Positions 1 to 7,995 are shown, counted from the stretch's first letter. The stretch: 23,382 nucleotides of DNA from Spirochaetota bacterium (GCA_029548025.1 JAKPOE010000295.1:1-23382); one strand, 5' to 3'. Notes: generated by a model from the letters alone, not told the origin. Translations and numbers: made by a program.

Positions 1-84
1 ACAATAAATGTTATTGCAGAAGACTTTGCTGGCAATCAAACCTCAAAATCAATTAGCTTTATGGTGGTGCTTGATTTTAAATAA
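1..84 (+). CDS. C-terminal end of a probable Ig-like/beta-sandwich protein (partial)
   Basis: Reading frame 1 is open from the first base and ends at TAA 82-84, giving 27 residues. The visible segment includes VIAEDFAGNQTSKSISF, alternating polar and hydrophobic residues with a D-x-A-G-N turn. This pattern is common at the end of bacterial Ig-like or fibronectin-type repeats in surface or secreted proteins. The gene starts outside the window, so its size, signal peptide and function cannot be judged. The next gene begins 33 nt later on the same strand. Confidence 0.5.
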   Translation, partial: TINVIAEDFAGNQTSKSISFMVVLDFK

Positions 85-117
85 TAAAGAGCTTTCATAG
101 CAAGGAGGGGTATCTTT

Positions 118-531
118 GTGTCGAACATGATTCTATTTTTCCGAAGGAAAAAAAATATAAAGCAGGTTGATATGGCTAAAGCTTTAAATGTTTCACCCTC
201 ATATTTATGCAAAATAGAACGTGGGGTTCAGGAACCTACAGAAGAATTTAAGAGGATGTGTGCCAGATATTTAAATATAAGTGTATCAAAATTATTTCCT
301 GAACGAGTAAAAAATTCTAAAGATGTAATTAATGATATTGTTACTGCAAAAAATAAATTATGGAATATTCGCATGGCAAAAGGTATTAAACAATATGAAT
401 TGGCAAAATTATTGCATTGTTCTCCATCATATCTATCAAAGGTTGAAAAGGGGTTACAGGAACCTACCGATGAATTTAAAAAAGTATGTGCAAAAGTTTT
501 AAAAGTTAAAGAAATAGAGATATTTACTTAA
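118..531 (+). CDS. Tandem double XRE-type helix-turn-helix DNA-binding protein
   Basis: This is a 137-residue predicted transcriptional regulator made almost entirely of two Cro/C1-type HTH domains, at about residues 4-61 and 80-137. The copies match closely: SPSYLCKIERGVQEPTEEFK in the first and SPSYLSKVEKGLQEPTDEFK in the second, offset by 76 residues, so the gene arose by internal duplication. There is no sensor, oligomerisation or membrane domain. The start is GTG 118, because a strong AAGGAGGGG lies at 102-110; ATG 127 would be too far from it. By family knowledge such domains usually bind DNA as dimers, so a covalent pair could bind a two-half-site operator as a monomer (inference). Its targets are unknown. 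It stands 23 nt before the CNNM pair, which it may or may not control. Confidence 0.85.
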   Translation: MSNMILFFRRKKNIKQVDMAKALNVSPSYLCKIERGVQEPTEEFKRMCARYLNISVSKLFPERVKNSKDVINDIVTAKNKLWNIRMAKGIKQYELAKLLHCSPSYLSKVEKGLQEPTDEFKKVCAKVLKVKEIEIFT

Positions 532-554
532 CGTATCAGGTTTAATGTATAAAT

Positions 555-1808
555 ATGACGCTCTCTATACACGTACAATTTCTTATCATCCTTGTTTGTT
601 TGTTTCTTGCACCATTTTTTTCGGGTTCCGAAACAGTATTGTTTTCTTTTAAAAAGAGCGAGCTTATACGGTTTTCATTTTCAGAAAATAAATTAGAAAA
701 TCAAATCGCAAAATTTTTATTGTATCCGCATAATATTTTAATAACAATCCTTACTGGAAATTTACTTACAGATATTTTATTGTCTTCACTATCAACTTCA
801 TTTTTGCTTACTGTATGGCCACAATATGGACACATTATTGCAATAGCGGTTATAACTCCTATTGTAATTTTGTTTGGTGAAATACTCCCAAAAATATTAT
901 CACTCTATAGCTATAAAACCATTGTTTATTATATTATGCCTGCGATATTATTTTTTCATAAGTTGTTGCTCCCTGTCAGATATGTTTTACTTTTCATATT
1001 AAATACCTTTATTAATGCATTCAAATTAAGAATAGACTCATCATTTGATATTTCAGAAGATGATCTATCGATGGCTATTTATTATGGAGAGAAGTTTGGA
1101 TTTTTATCACAAGATGAGAAGCAATTTATACATAATCTATTACGTTTTACAAAAAAAACTGCCGAAAATGCTATGATACATAGAAGCAAAACAATTTTCA
1201 TACCCTATAATGCAACAATTTCTGAAGTTATAAGCATAGTTAAAGAAACAGGTATTGTGAGAGCCCCTGTATACAAGAATAATCTTGATACAATCGTGGG
1301 ATTAATTGATTCAAGAGATATTGTTTCATATGCAACTGGTTTCAAAAAAGGTACATCAATAAAAAAGATCATATATCCAATTTATCATTATCCTGCTTCA
1401 AGAGCGCTGGGTGAACTTTTAGAAGAATTTTTGCGCAATAAGATTCAGATAGCAGTTATAGTTGATGAGTATGGTGGTACGCTGGGGATTGTTACCTTGA
1501 AAAGAATTATAGCCGAATTATTTGGGCGTGGGTATACATTATGGGAAGATACCCCTAAACCTGAAATAAAAAAAGAAAAGGGTGCTGTGATAATACCGGG
1601 TGATATGCAAATTGATGAATTTAATATGATGTTTAATGTTTCAATAGAATCATCAGAAAGCGAGACGATTGGTGGTTATATTATTGAAAAGTTAGGATAC
1701 TTACCTAAACGTAGAGCATCCATAATGATTGATGATTATATAGTGACAGTTCGTTATGTTGCAAAAAACCGTATACAATCCATTGAAGTGAAACGAGCAG
1801 AATCATGA
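555..1808 (+). CDS. CNNM/CorC-family membrane protein with CBS pair (hemolysin-like), copy 1
   Basis: This 417-residue integral membrane protein has the HlyC/CorC (CNNM) layout. An N-terminal DUF21 transmembrane domain (about residues 5-150) opens with FFSGSETVLFSF. A CBS pair follows (about 190-325, including VDEYGGTLGIVT), then a C-terminal CorC_HlyC domain (about 335-415, with ETIGGYIIEKLGYLP). The family is linked to Mg2+ or Co2+ transport or efflux and the CBS pair binds adenine nucleotides; the true substrate here is unknown. The segment before CBS1 reads AENAMIHRSKTIFI where the family usually has VMTPR, so this copy is the more divergent of the two. The ATG at 555 has only a weak upstream AGG. 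The last four bases overlap the next gene (ATGA), which indicates translational coupling. Confidence 0.88.
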   Translation: MTLSIHVQFLIILVCLFLAPFFSGSETVLFSFKKSELIRFSFSENKLENQIAKFLLYPHNILITILTGNLLTDILLSSLSTSFLLTVWPQYGHIIAIAVITPIVILFGEILPKILSLYSYKTIVYYIMPAILFFHKLLLPVRYVLLFILNTFINAFKLRIDSSFDISEDDLSMAIYYGEKFGFLSQDEKQFIHNLLRFTKKTAENAMIHRSKTIFIPYNATISEVISIVKETGIVRAPVYKNNLDTIVGLIDSRDIVSYATGFKKGTSIKKIIYPIYHYPASRALGELLEEFLRNKIQIAVIVDEYGGTLGIVTLKRIIAELFGRGYTLWEDTPKPEIKKEKGAVIIPGDMQIDEFNMMFNVSIESSESETIGGYIIEKLGYLPKRRASIMIDDYIVTVRYVAKNRIQSIEVKRAES

Positions 1809-3076
1809 TGAATATCTATATTGGTACACAAATTATAATATTGATATTTATACTTTTTTCTGCTTTTTTTTCTGCTACTGAAACAGCATTGGTTTCTGCA
1901 AATGTTTTATACATTCAAAATCTTATCAACAAAGGCAATAAAAAAGCAAAGGATATTCTTTACTTAATCGAAAATCCTGATAAAGCATTAACCATGCTTC
2001 TGATAGGTAATAATATTGCCAATATTGGAGCTACAGCGTTTATCACTTTTTTTGCAAGCAGAGCTCTTCTTATACATGATTCAAAATTATTTATAGTAAC
2101 TATCGTCCAAACAATATTCTTTTTAATCTTTTGCGAACTTTTCCCAAAGATTTATTCACGTTCAAAGTCAGAAAAGATTTTATTTTTCAACTATTGGTTA
2201 ATTAAGATTTTTAACATTTTGTTTATGCCATTAATATCGCTCATTATTTTTATTACTGATTTTGTAAAAAAAATTATTAACATAAACGACACCCAACTGC
2301 TGCCTATAAGTTCGCGAGATGAAATTGATACATTGTTTCGAGCTGTTGAGAAAGAAGGCATTATTGATTCACAACATTATATATATTTTAATGAGATACT
2401 TTCATTCAAAGACGTGCGCGCCAATGAGGTTATGACTCCTTTGATTGATATTATCTCAATAGAGAAGAATCAATCGATAAAACTATGTATTACGTTAATT
2501 GAGAAAACACGATTTTCACGAATTCCTGTTTTTGAAGAACGTGTTGATAACATTGTAGGCTACATCTACTATCAGGATATATTAAGAAACCCATTAATAA
2601 AAAATCTTCAGCAGATAATGCATCCACCACATTTTGTCCCTTCAACAAAAAAAATATATGACTTAATAAAGGAGATGGAAGCAAATAACGTTGCAATGGT
2701 TTTTGTGGTAAATGAATATGGCGCTGTAGAAGGATTGCTTACTGATGAGGATATAGCAGAAGAGATAGTTGGTGAAATACAAACAAGGGATCATCCTCAG
2801 GATGAATCAATTAAAGAGATAGCTCCATGGAAATACAGTATTGCCGGTAATTTAGATATTGAATTTTTTCAGCGCAGATTTGGTATAAAAATAGAAAAAC
2901 ATGATTTTGAAACGGTAGCTGGATTTTTATTATATCAAATGGGATATATACCAAAGCCAGGAGAAAAAATCCGCTACATGGATATAACATTCCAGATTGA
3001 AAGAGCAACTGATCGTGCAATTGAAAGGGTTATTGTAACTATACCAAAACGCAAAACTACTATTGCACAAGCATAG
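1805..3076 (+). CDS. CNNM/CorC-family membrane protein with CBS pair (hemolysin-like), copy 2
   Basis: This 423-residue paralogue of the preceding protein has the same order of domains. The DUF21 membrane domain begins with FFSATETALVSA. The CBS pair spans about residues 200-330 and contains the canonical EVMTPLIDI and VNEYGAVEGLLT. The CorC_HlyC domain spans about 340-415 (DFETVAGFLLYQMGYIPKPG). The start ATG overlaps the upstream TGA, and a second in-frame ATG at 1808 is an alternative. Two adjacent, divergent CNNM genes suggest either a heteromeric transporter or two transporters with different cations (inference). The 3' end overlaps the convergent HIT gene by 17 bp, so neither has its own intergenic terminator here. 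Confidence 0.9.
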   Translation: MMNIYIGTQIIILIFILFSAFFSATETALVSANVLYIQNLINKGNKKAKDILYLIENPDKALTMLLIGNNIANIGATAFITFFASRALLIHDSKLFIVTIVQTIFFLIFCELFPKIYSRSKSEKILFFNYWLIKIFNILFMPLISLIIFITDFVKKIININDTQLLPISSRDEIDTLFRAVEKEGIIDSQHYIYFNEILSFKDVRANEVMTPLIDIISIEKNQSIKLCITLIEKTRFSRIPVFEERVDNIVGYIYYQDILRNPLIKNLQQIMHPPHFVPSTKKIYDLIKEMEANNVAMVFVVNEYGAVEGLLTDEDIAEEIVGEIQTRDHPQDESIKEIAPWKYSIAGNLDIEFFQRRFGIKIEKHDFETVAGFLLYQMGYIPKPGEKIRYMDITFQIERATDRAIERVIVTIPKRKTTIAQA

Positions 3077-3404
3077 GACCCAAATCGTCTTTACCTGACA
3101 GAATGTGTACATGCAGATGCCATATTACCTGACCTGCAGCAGATCCATTATTAATGATAACGCGATACCCTTTATCCAATTTTTCCTGCTCAGCTATTTT
3201 TTTTATTGCAAGGAAAATATCATTGATGATATAGCTGTTTTTTGGGGTAAGTTCATCAATGTTTTTTATATGTTCTTTATGTACAACAAGTACGTGAAAG
3301 GGAGCTTGCGGGCTTATATCCCTGAATGCATAAACCTTATCATTTTCAAATACTTTGTTTGAAGGTGTTTTCCCTGTAATAATATCGCAGAATAAGCATC
3401 CCAT
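3060..3404 (-). CDS. HIT family (HINT/PKCI-like) nucleotide phosphoramidase or hydrolase
   Basis: This 114-residue histidine-triad protein starts MGCLFCDIITGKTPSNKV, the typical opening of the HINT branch. It ends with the active-site triad in WHLHVHILSG near residues 95-104. The family hydrolyses AMP-NH2-type phosphoramidates or related nucleotides in the cytoplasm; the physiological substrate is usually unknown. The start is set at 3404 because an AATGGAGGAAAT Shine-Dalgarno precedes it. Further in-frame ATGs upstream add about 35 residues that do not look like the family. It converges on the second CNNM gene with a 17-bp 3' overlap. It diverges from the radical SAM gene across about 95 AT-rich bases, which must hold promoters for both. 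Confidence 0.93.
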   Translation of the reverse strand: MGCLFCDIITGKTPSNKVFENDKVYAFRDISPQAPFHVLVVHKEHIKNIDELTPKNSYIINDIFLAIKKIAEQEKLDKGYRVIINNGSAAGQVIWHLHVHILSGKDDLGPMLVQ

Positions 3405-3499
3405 AAATATTTCCTCCATTAAAAATTTATATTTACTATAGACCATGTGTTGATAAAATAGATTGTAAACTAAAAAAAATTCAAGAAAAATTTTAGAAA

Positions 3500-4630
3500 A
3501 TGAGAACAATTAACGAAATACAGTATCTTGTTTATCCTCATAAAAATATTAATGATGAAATTGTTAAAAGATTTTATAGTACAGCAATACCTCATAAAAT
3601 ACCGTATAAAAACGAAGATGATCTTGTATTAATTGTAAATGAGTTGAAAGATAGTTGTATTGATTCAAAGGATGTTATTATCATAAAGCCGTTTTTAGGC
3701 AGATTTTATCAGGTTTGTCCTGGGTCGCCAAATATGATCTGTTGCAGGTACAGGGTTATTAATACCTGCTTTAATTGTTTATATAATTGCACTTATTGCT
3801 ATATGCATATCTATTTGAACAGTTATGGTATTATACAGTTTAATAATACTGATCGACTTTTTGCTGAATTGAATAATTTCGTAACAACTTGTTCATCATC
3901 AATGGTCTATAGAATTGGTACCGGGGAATTTACCGATTCACTTATGATGGATGAAATAACCAATTTGGGAAGGCAATTGATACAATTTTTTTCTGTTCAT
4001 GATACTATCTTTTTTGAATTAAAGACAAAATCATCCAGCGTTGATCATTTACTTGATGTTCAAACAAAAGGCAATGCAGTATTAGCATGGAGCTTAAATA
4101 CCAGTGCTAATATAGCACTGTATGAGCATGGTACAGCATCGTTGACTGAAAGGATTAATGCAGCTGTTAAGGCTATTGATGCAGGTTATTATATTGCTTT
4201 CCATTTTGATCCCATTATTATGTATGATAATTGGGAAGAGGATTATTACAATATAATAGCATTATTGAAACAGTATATTAATCCACAGCGGGTTGTATGG
4301 ATTTCGTTAGGAGGTTTTAGATATCACTTACATTTTAGAGAAATTTTACGGAACAAATTTAATCATGAAATGATGACAACAGGTGAAATGTTTCCGGGAA
4401 GGGATGGTAAATATCGTTATTTTAAACCTATACGAGTGAAAATGTATCATTTTATGTATAAGCATTTACAGGAACTATTTCATAAGACATATATATATCT
4501 ATGTATGGAAACTGATGATGTATGGCATCAGATAACAGGAAAATATTTTAATTCAGCCGAGGAATTGGAATCAGATATGGCTAATCATTTATATAAACAC
4601 TTTGTGCAAAAAAAAACCATTTTAGATTGA
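3500..4630 (+). CDS. Radical SAM protein of the spore-photoproduct-lyase-like (SplB) family
   Basis: This 376-residue protein carries CLYNCTYC at residues 93-100, the CX3CX2C [4Fe-4S]/SAM motif spaced as in spore photoproduct lyase. Downstream blocks resemble SPL along the barrel: FFELKTKSSSVDHLLD, NAVLAWSLNT, a GTAS...ERINAA segment, and AGYYIAFHFDPII. By my recalled alignment, the SPL catalytic cysteine (Cys141 in Bacillus subtilis, in an AACTSD context) falls at RIGTGEFTD, residues 138-146, where there is no cysteine. Cys131 is nearby but misplaced. It is therefore probably a DNA-repair-like radical SAM enzyme of uncertain chemistry, not a proven spore photoproduct lyase. The organism shows no sporulation genes here. 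There is no clear Shine-Dalgarno before ATG 3500. prfB follows 82 nt later. Confidence 0.8.
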   Translation: MRTINEIQYLVYPHKNINDEIVKRFYSTAIPHKIPYKNEDDLVLIVNELKDSCIDSKDVIIIKPFLGRFYQVCPGSPNMICCRYRVINTCFNCLYNCTYCYMHIYLNSYGIIQFNNTDRLFAELNNFVTTCSSSMVYRIGTGEFTDSLMMDEITNLGRQLIQFFSVHDTIFFELKTKSSSVDHLLDVQTKGNAVLAWSLNTSANIALYEHGTASLTERINAAVKAIDAGYYIAFHFDPIIMYDNWEEDYYNIIALLKQYINPQRVVWISLGGFRYHLHFREILRNKFNHEMMTTGEMFPGRDGKYRYFKPIRVKMYHFMYKHLQELFHKTYIYLCMETDDVWHQITGKYFNSAEELESDMANHLYKHFVQKKTILD

Positions 4631-4712
4631 CCGTGTGCTATATTGCATATTTATTGTAATTAATAAAGATTGTCATTGTATTTTATGTAATTATTAAATG
4701 GGAGTACATACA

Positions 4713-5834
4713 TTGGAAATAATTGAGACAAAAGATCTGTTACGGGAATTGTCCCAAATAAAGAATGATATTGGTGAACTTTATACTACACTGAATATAG
4801 ATGATAAAAAAAAGCAATTAAGCCTGCTAATAGAAGAAACGTTTAAAGAAAATTTTTGGCAGGATCAAGCGCACTGCACACAGATTCAACAGCAGATAAC
4901 TCAATTTAAAAGAACTATCGAACCATTGGTTGCCTTAAAACAAGAAGTAGAAGATTCAATTGTTTTGCTGGAAATGGCCATTGATGAGAAAGATAATGAC
5001 GTAATGAAGGATATTGGCAGCAAGATTGAGCAATTTCGCAACCGATTTGAGCAACTGGAAACATATGAATTGTTATCAGGTGCAGATGATGATAAAAATG
5101 CCATTATGACGATACATCCGGGTGCAGGTGGGACCGAATCTCAGGATTGGGCAAGTATGTTGATGCGCATGTACATGCGATGGGCTGAAGATAATGATTT
5201 TGAGGTTGAGGTGCTGGATTATATGCCTGATATTGAAGCAGGTATTAAAGAAGCAACCTTGCTTATTAAAGGCCAGTATGCTTATGGTTTTTTAAAAGGG
5301 GAAAGCGGTATCCACAGGTTGGTTCGTATTTCCCCATTTGATAGTAATCAGAGGCGACATACGTCATTTGCATCGGTAGATGTTATCCCTGAGGCACCAG
5401 ACAATATTGATATTGATATAAAAGAATCTGATTTGCGGATAGATACTTACCGAGCATCAGGATCTGGCGGTCAACATGTTAACCGAACTGATTCAGCAGT
5501 GCGTATTACTCATATTCCAACCGGAATTGTTGCTCAATGTCAGAATGAACGTTCACAACATAAGAATAAAGCATATGCAATGAAAATTTTAAAATCAAGA
5601 TTGTACGAACGGAAAAGACAGGAATTAGAGAAAGAAAAAATGGAAAAATTTGGTGAAAAGAAGGATATCGCATGGGGAAATCAAATACGTTCATATGTTT
5701 TTCATCCATACACAATGGTTAAGGATCATAGAACAGGGGAAGAAACGGGTTCGGTTGAATATGTTATGGATGGAGAAATTAATAAATTTATATATGCTTA
5801 TTTAAAAAGCTTAAAAAATATTAATCGTAAATAA
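4713..5834 (+). CDS. prfB: Peptide chain release factor 2
   Basis: RF2 recognises UGA and UAA stop codons and triggers peptidyl-tRNA hydrolysis on the ribosome. The SPF anticodon-like tripeptide (RISPFDSNQRRHTSF) and the GGQ catalytic loop (ASGSGGQHVNRTDSAV) are intact, at about residues 207-209 and 252-254 counted from this start. The frame is continuous: where many prfB genes have an in-frame UGA with a +1 shift, this one reads ELYTTLNIDDKKKQL without interruption. TTG 4713 is preferred because GGGAG at 4700-4704 lies 8 nt upstream and the product then begins at the conserved EI residues. ATG 4698 (five residues longer) has no Shine-Dalgarno and is the alternative. TGA is used as a stop by several genes here, so RF2 is needed. 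Confidence 0.95.
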   Translation: MEIIETKDLLRELSQIKNDIGELYTTLNIDDKKKQLSLLIEETFKENFWQDQAHCTQIQQQITQFKRTIEPLVALKQEVEDSIVLLEMAIDEKDNDVMKDIGSKIEQFRNRFEQLETYELLSGADDDKNAIMTIHPGAGGTESQDWASMLMRMYMRWAEDNDFEVEVLDYMPDIEAGIKEATLLIKGQYAYGFLKGESGIHRLVRISPFDSNQRRHTSFASVDVIPEAPDNIDIDIKESDLRIDTYRASGSGGQHVNRTDSAVRITHIPTGIVAQCQNERSQHKNKAYAMKILKSRLYERKRQELEKEKMEKFGEKKDIAWGNQIRSYVFHPYTMVKDHRTGEETGSVEYVMDGEINKFIYAYLKSLKNINRK

Positions 5835-5899
5835 AAAAGCAATTCTTCACTTTGCTTATTTGTATTCAATGCATTATTGGATATTTAAAATATCTAAGC

Positions 5900-5930
5900 T
5901 TGACTATTTTTTTATTGCATAAATTATAAT
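5900..5930 (+). promoter_or_regulatory. Candidate sigma70 promoter for the PorV-like gene
   Basis: TTGACT at 5900-5905 and TATAAT at 5925-5930 are near-consensus boxes, but the 19-bp spacer is longer than optimal. A start near 5937 would give a leader of about 145 nt before ATG 6082. A weak 6-bp hairpin (5837-5842 with 5852-5857) just after prfB could end the upstream transcript. Confidence 0.45.
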
Positions 5931-5954
5931 TAGTCATGTACTTATTATAATAAA

Positions 5955-6060
5955 TACGAATATATACTCTATAGTTTTTAGTTATTAGTTGTTGGAATAT
6001 CTTTTATAATTTCATTATGCATCAACAATAGTACGAAAGCATGAGTGATATATATTCGTA
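5955..6060 (+). repeat. 12-bp inverted repeat in the leader of the PorV-like gene
   Basis: TACGAATATATA at 5955-5966 is the exact reverse complement of TATATATTCGTA at 6049-6060, separated by 82 nt. The right arm ends 21 nt before the ATG. If transcribed, the arms could pair and enclose most of the leader. The arms are AT-rich, so chance is possible in this composition. Confidence 0.35.
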
Positions 6061-6081
6061 AAAATGTAATTATTCAATTAT

Positions 6082-7290
6082 ATGATAAATTATAAAAAAT
6101 ATATACTATATACACTTTCCCTATTGTTACTTATATTATTTATCATCATTAATGCAATAAATACTATCTTTGCTGCTGGTTCAGGAGGAACTTCAGGTGC
6201 AGATTTTCTGGAAATTGGGGTTGGGAGCCGTCCTTTAGGAATGGGCGAAGCTTTTACTGCAGAGGTTAATGATATAAACGCAATATATTACAATCCTGCA
6301 GGTCTTGCTACATTAAAATTTCCTGTAATGTCAATAATGCATCAGGAATTGATACTGGATTCACGGTTTGAAAATATATCATTAGCTTTACCTCTTTACG
6401 GTGGTTTTTTTGGATTTTCAACATCTGTTTTCTGGGTTCCCCCCTTTGACAAAATTGATATCAATGGTAATAAAGTAGGTACTGTTACTTTTTATAATGT
6501 TAGCGGCATTCTTTCGTATGGGTACTCACTGGGGTTTATGGAAATTGGTGGATCATTCAAGTATATTTATCAAAAGATAGATACCTTGCAATTACATTCT
6601 GTTGCCTTTGATGTAGGTATTTTAAAACGTATTACCATGTATTCCCCATTTGATGCTCCTATAAAAAATTTATCATTTGGTTTATCTGTTCAAAATATAG
6701 GAACCAATGCAAACGATGACAGTCTGCCACGGTTAATACGAGGCGGGGTTTCCTATAAAATGTCGCATTTTTTTGGGATTAATGTTGACTTTATAGAAAA
6801 TGCCATTAATTCATCGGATCTTTATGATTTCACCTCCGGATTTAATGAAAGCTTTAGAGTAAATACCGGTATTGAGTTAAATTATCTTGATATCTTATTT
6901 TTCAGAACAGGCTATAGGTTTAATGATGCTGGAACATATACTTTTGGTATGGGTTTTAACTATGCAATTAAAAATGTTGCATTTGTCATAGATGCGTCAT
7001 ATCAGGATGCTGGAGTATTTGGACCAATCTACTCGTTCACAGTAACATTTAAACTTATTCCCAGGGTAATTACAATAGAGGATAAGCTAAAAGCTGAGGC
7101 ACATTATCAACGTGGTATCAAATACTTTATAACGGATGATATAGATGGTGCCCTTGAAGAGTTTAAAAAAGCCAGTGATTATGATCCATACCACAAAAAT
7201 GTTGATAAAAAAATAAAGGATCTGGAAGAACTTAAAGAGTTGAAGAGGCAAAATGAGTTACTTGAGAAAGAACAAAAGACAGTACAATGA
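6082..7290 (+). CDS. PorV/PorQ-type (UPF0164) outer-membrane barrel protein with C-terminal TPR
   Basis: This 402-residue exported protein has a hydrophobic segment at residues 8-30 that looks like a signal peptide ending near FAAG. The N-terminal block of the mature protein contains FLEIGVGSRPLGMGEAFTA and INAIYYNPAGLATL, diagnostic of the PorV/PorQ/UPF0164 group of FadL-like barrels found in Bacteroidetes and spirochaetes. Alternating beta-strand sequence continues to about residue 325. A TPR-like helix pair follows (AHYQRGIKYFITDDIDGALEEFKKASDYDP), then a charged coiled-coil tail. A periplasmic TPR suggests a docking site for partner proteins (inference). There is no type IX secretion gene nearby to tie it to PorV function. 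Its last 38 nt overlap the start of rph. Confidence 0.85.
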   Translation: MINYKKYILYTLSLLLLILFIIINAINTIFAAGSGGTSGADFLEIGVGSRPLGMGEAFTAEVNDINAIYYNPAGLATLKFPVMSIMHQELILDSRFENISLALPLYGGFFGFSTSVFWVPPFDKIDINGNKVGTVTFYNVSGILSYGYSLGFMEIGGSFKYIYQKIDTLQLHSVAFDVGILKRITMYSPFDAPIKNLSFGLSVQNIGTNANDDSLPRLIRGGVSYKMSHFFGINVDFIENAINSSDLYDFTSGFNESFRVNTGIELNYLDILFFRTGYRFNDAGTYTFGMGFNYAIKNVAFVIDASYQDAGVFGPIYSFTVTFKLIPRVITIEDKLKAEAHYQRGIKYFITDDIDGALEEFKKASDYDPYHKNVDKKIKDLEELKELKRQNELLEKEQKTVQ

Positions 7291-7995
7291 AATGCGTGAA
7301 GTGACAGTTTATACAGACTATTGCCCCAATGCCCTGGGTTCAGTACTGTATCAATGCGGGAACACTCAGGTTATATGTGCTGTATCATGCTCAAACCAGG
7401 TGCCCCAGCATGCACTGGATAAAGGTACGGGATGGTTAACAGCAGAGTATAATGGTTAACAGCAGAGTATACATTGCTTCCCTATGCTACTGTTCCAAGA
7501 ACAGAACGAAATAGGATAAAACCTGATGGAAGATCGGTTGAGATACAGCGTCTGATAGGACGCTGCTTGCGAACAGTGGTTGATTTAACTGCATTACAAA
7601 ATATTGCATTGGTTGTTGACTGTGATGTTCTACAGGCTGATGGTGGTACACGTACTGCAGCCATTACCGGTGCATACATTGCTTTACAGATAGCTATCCA
7701 GAAATTGATACATCGCAATGTAATAGATGTTAACCCTGTAATTGCCATGGTTGCTGCAATATCAGCTGGATATATAGGTGATAGCTTACTGTTAGATTTA
7801 GACTATGCAGAGGATTCACAGTGTGACGTAGACATGAATCTTGTTATGGACAGCAATTACCAGATTATTGAAATTCAAGGTGCTGGTGAAAAACGTTCAT
7901 ATGCTTTCCATGAACTTGATTCCATGATAACTATCGCCAAAAAGGGTATAGAAAAACTCTTCCAGATACAAAATGAAATACTCAAATTGTGCTGA
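7253..7995 (+). pseudogene. rph: Ribonuclease PH gene, frameshifted by a 20-bp tandem duplication
   Basis: RNase PH is the phosphorolytic 3'-exoribonuclease that trims tRNA 3' ends. The first frame (7253-7459) covers the N-terminus, RKNKRQYNEMREV through GTGWLTAEY, then goes to NG and a TAA. The second frame resumes at TLLPYATVPRTERNR and runs to TGA 7993-7995. It carries GRSVEIQRLIGR and DCDVLQADGGTRTAAITGA. Bases 7432-7451 are repeated exactly at 7452-7471. Removing one copy restores one frame with GWLTAEYTLLP, as in the family. Everything else looks intact, so the lesion is recent, phase-variable or an assembly error. ATG 7253 has GAGG 4 nt upstream; TTG 7262 is an alternative. The start overlaps the upstream gene by 29-38 nt. 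Confidence 0.92.
7432..7471 (+). repeat. Perfect 20-bp tandem duplication inside rph
   Basis: Two identical, directly adjacent 20-bp units occupy 7432-7451 and 7452-7471. The unit length is not a multiple of three, so it shifts the rph frame and creates a stop at 7457-7459. Deleting either copy gives the sequence expected for RNase PH. Confidence 0.97.

Noticed and set aside
2490..3112. Minus-strand frames inside CNNM copy 2 and at its 3' end
   Set aside because: They are antisense to well-conserved CBS and CorC domains, lack Shine-Dalgarno sites and resemble no family.
3405..3509. Longer N-terminus for the HIT protein
   Set aside because: The strong GGAGG is placed for ATG 3404, and the extra residues are hydrophobic sequence not seen in the family.
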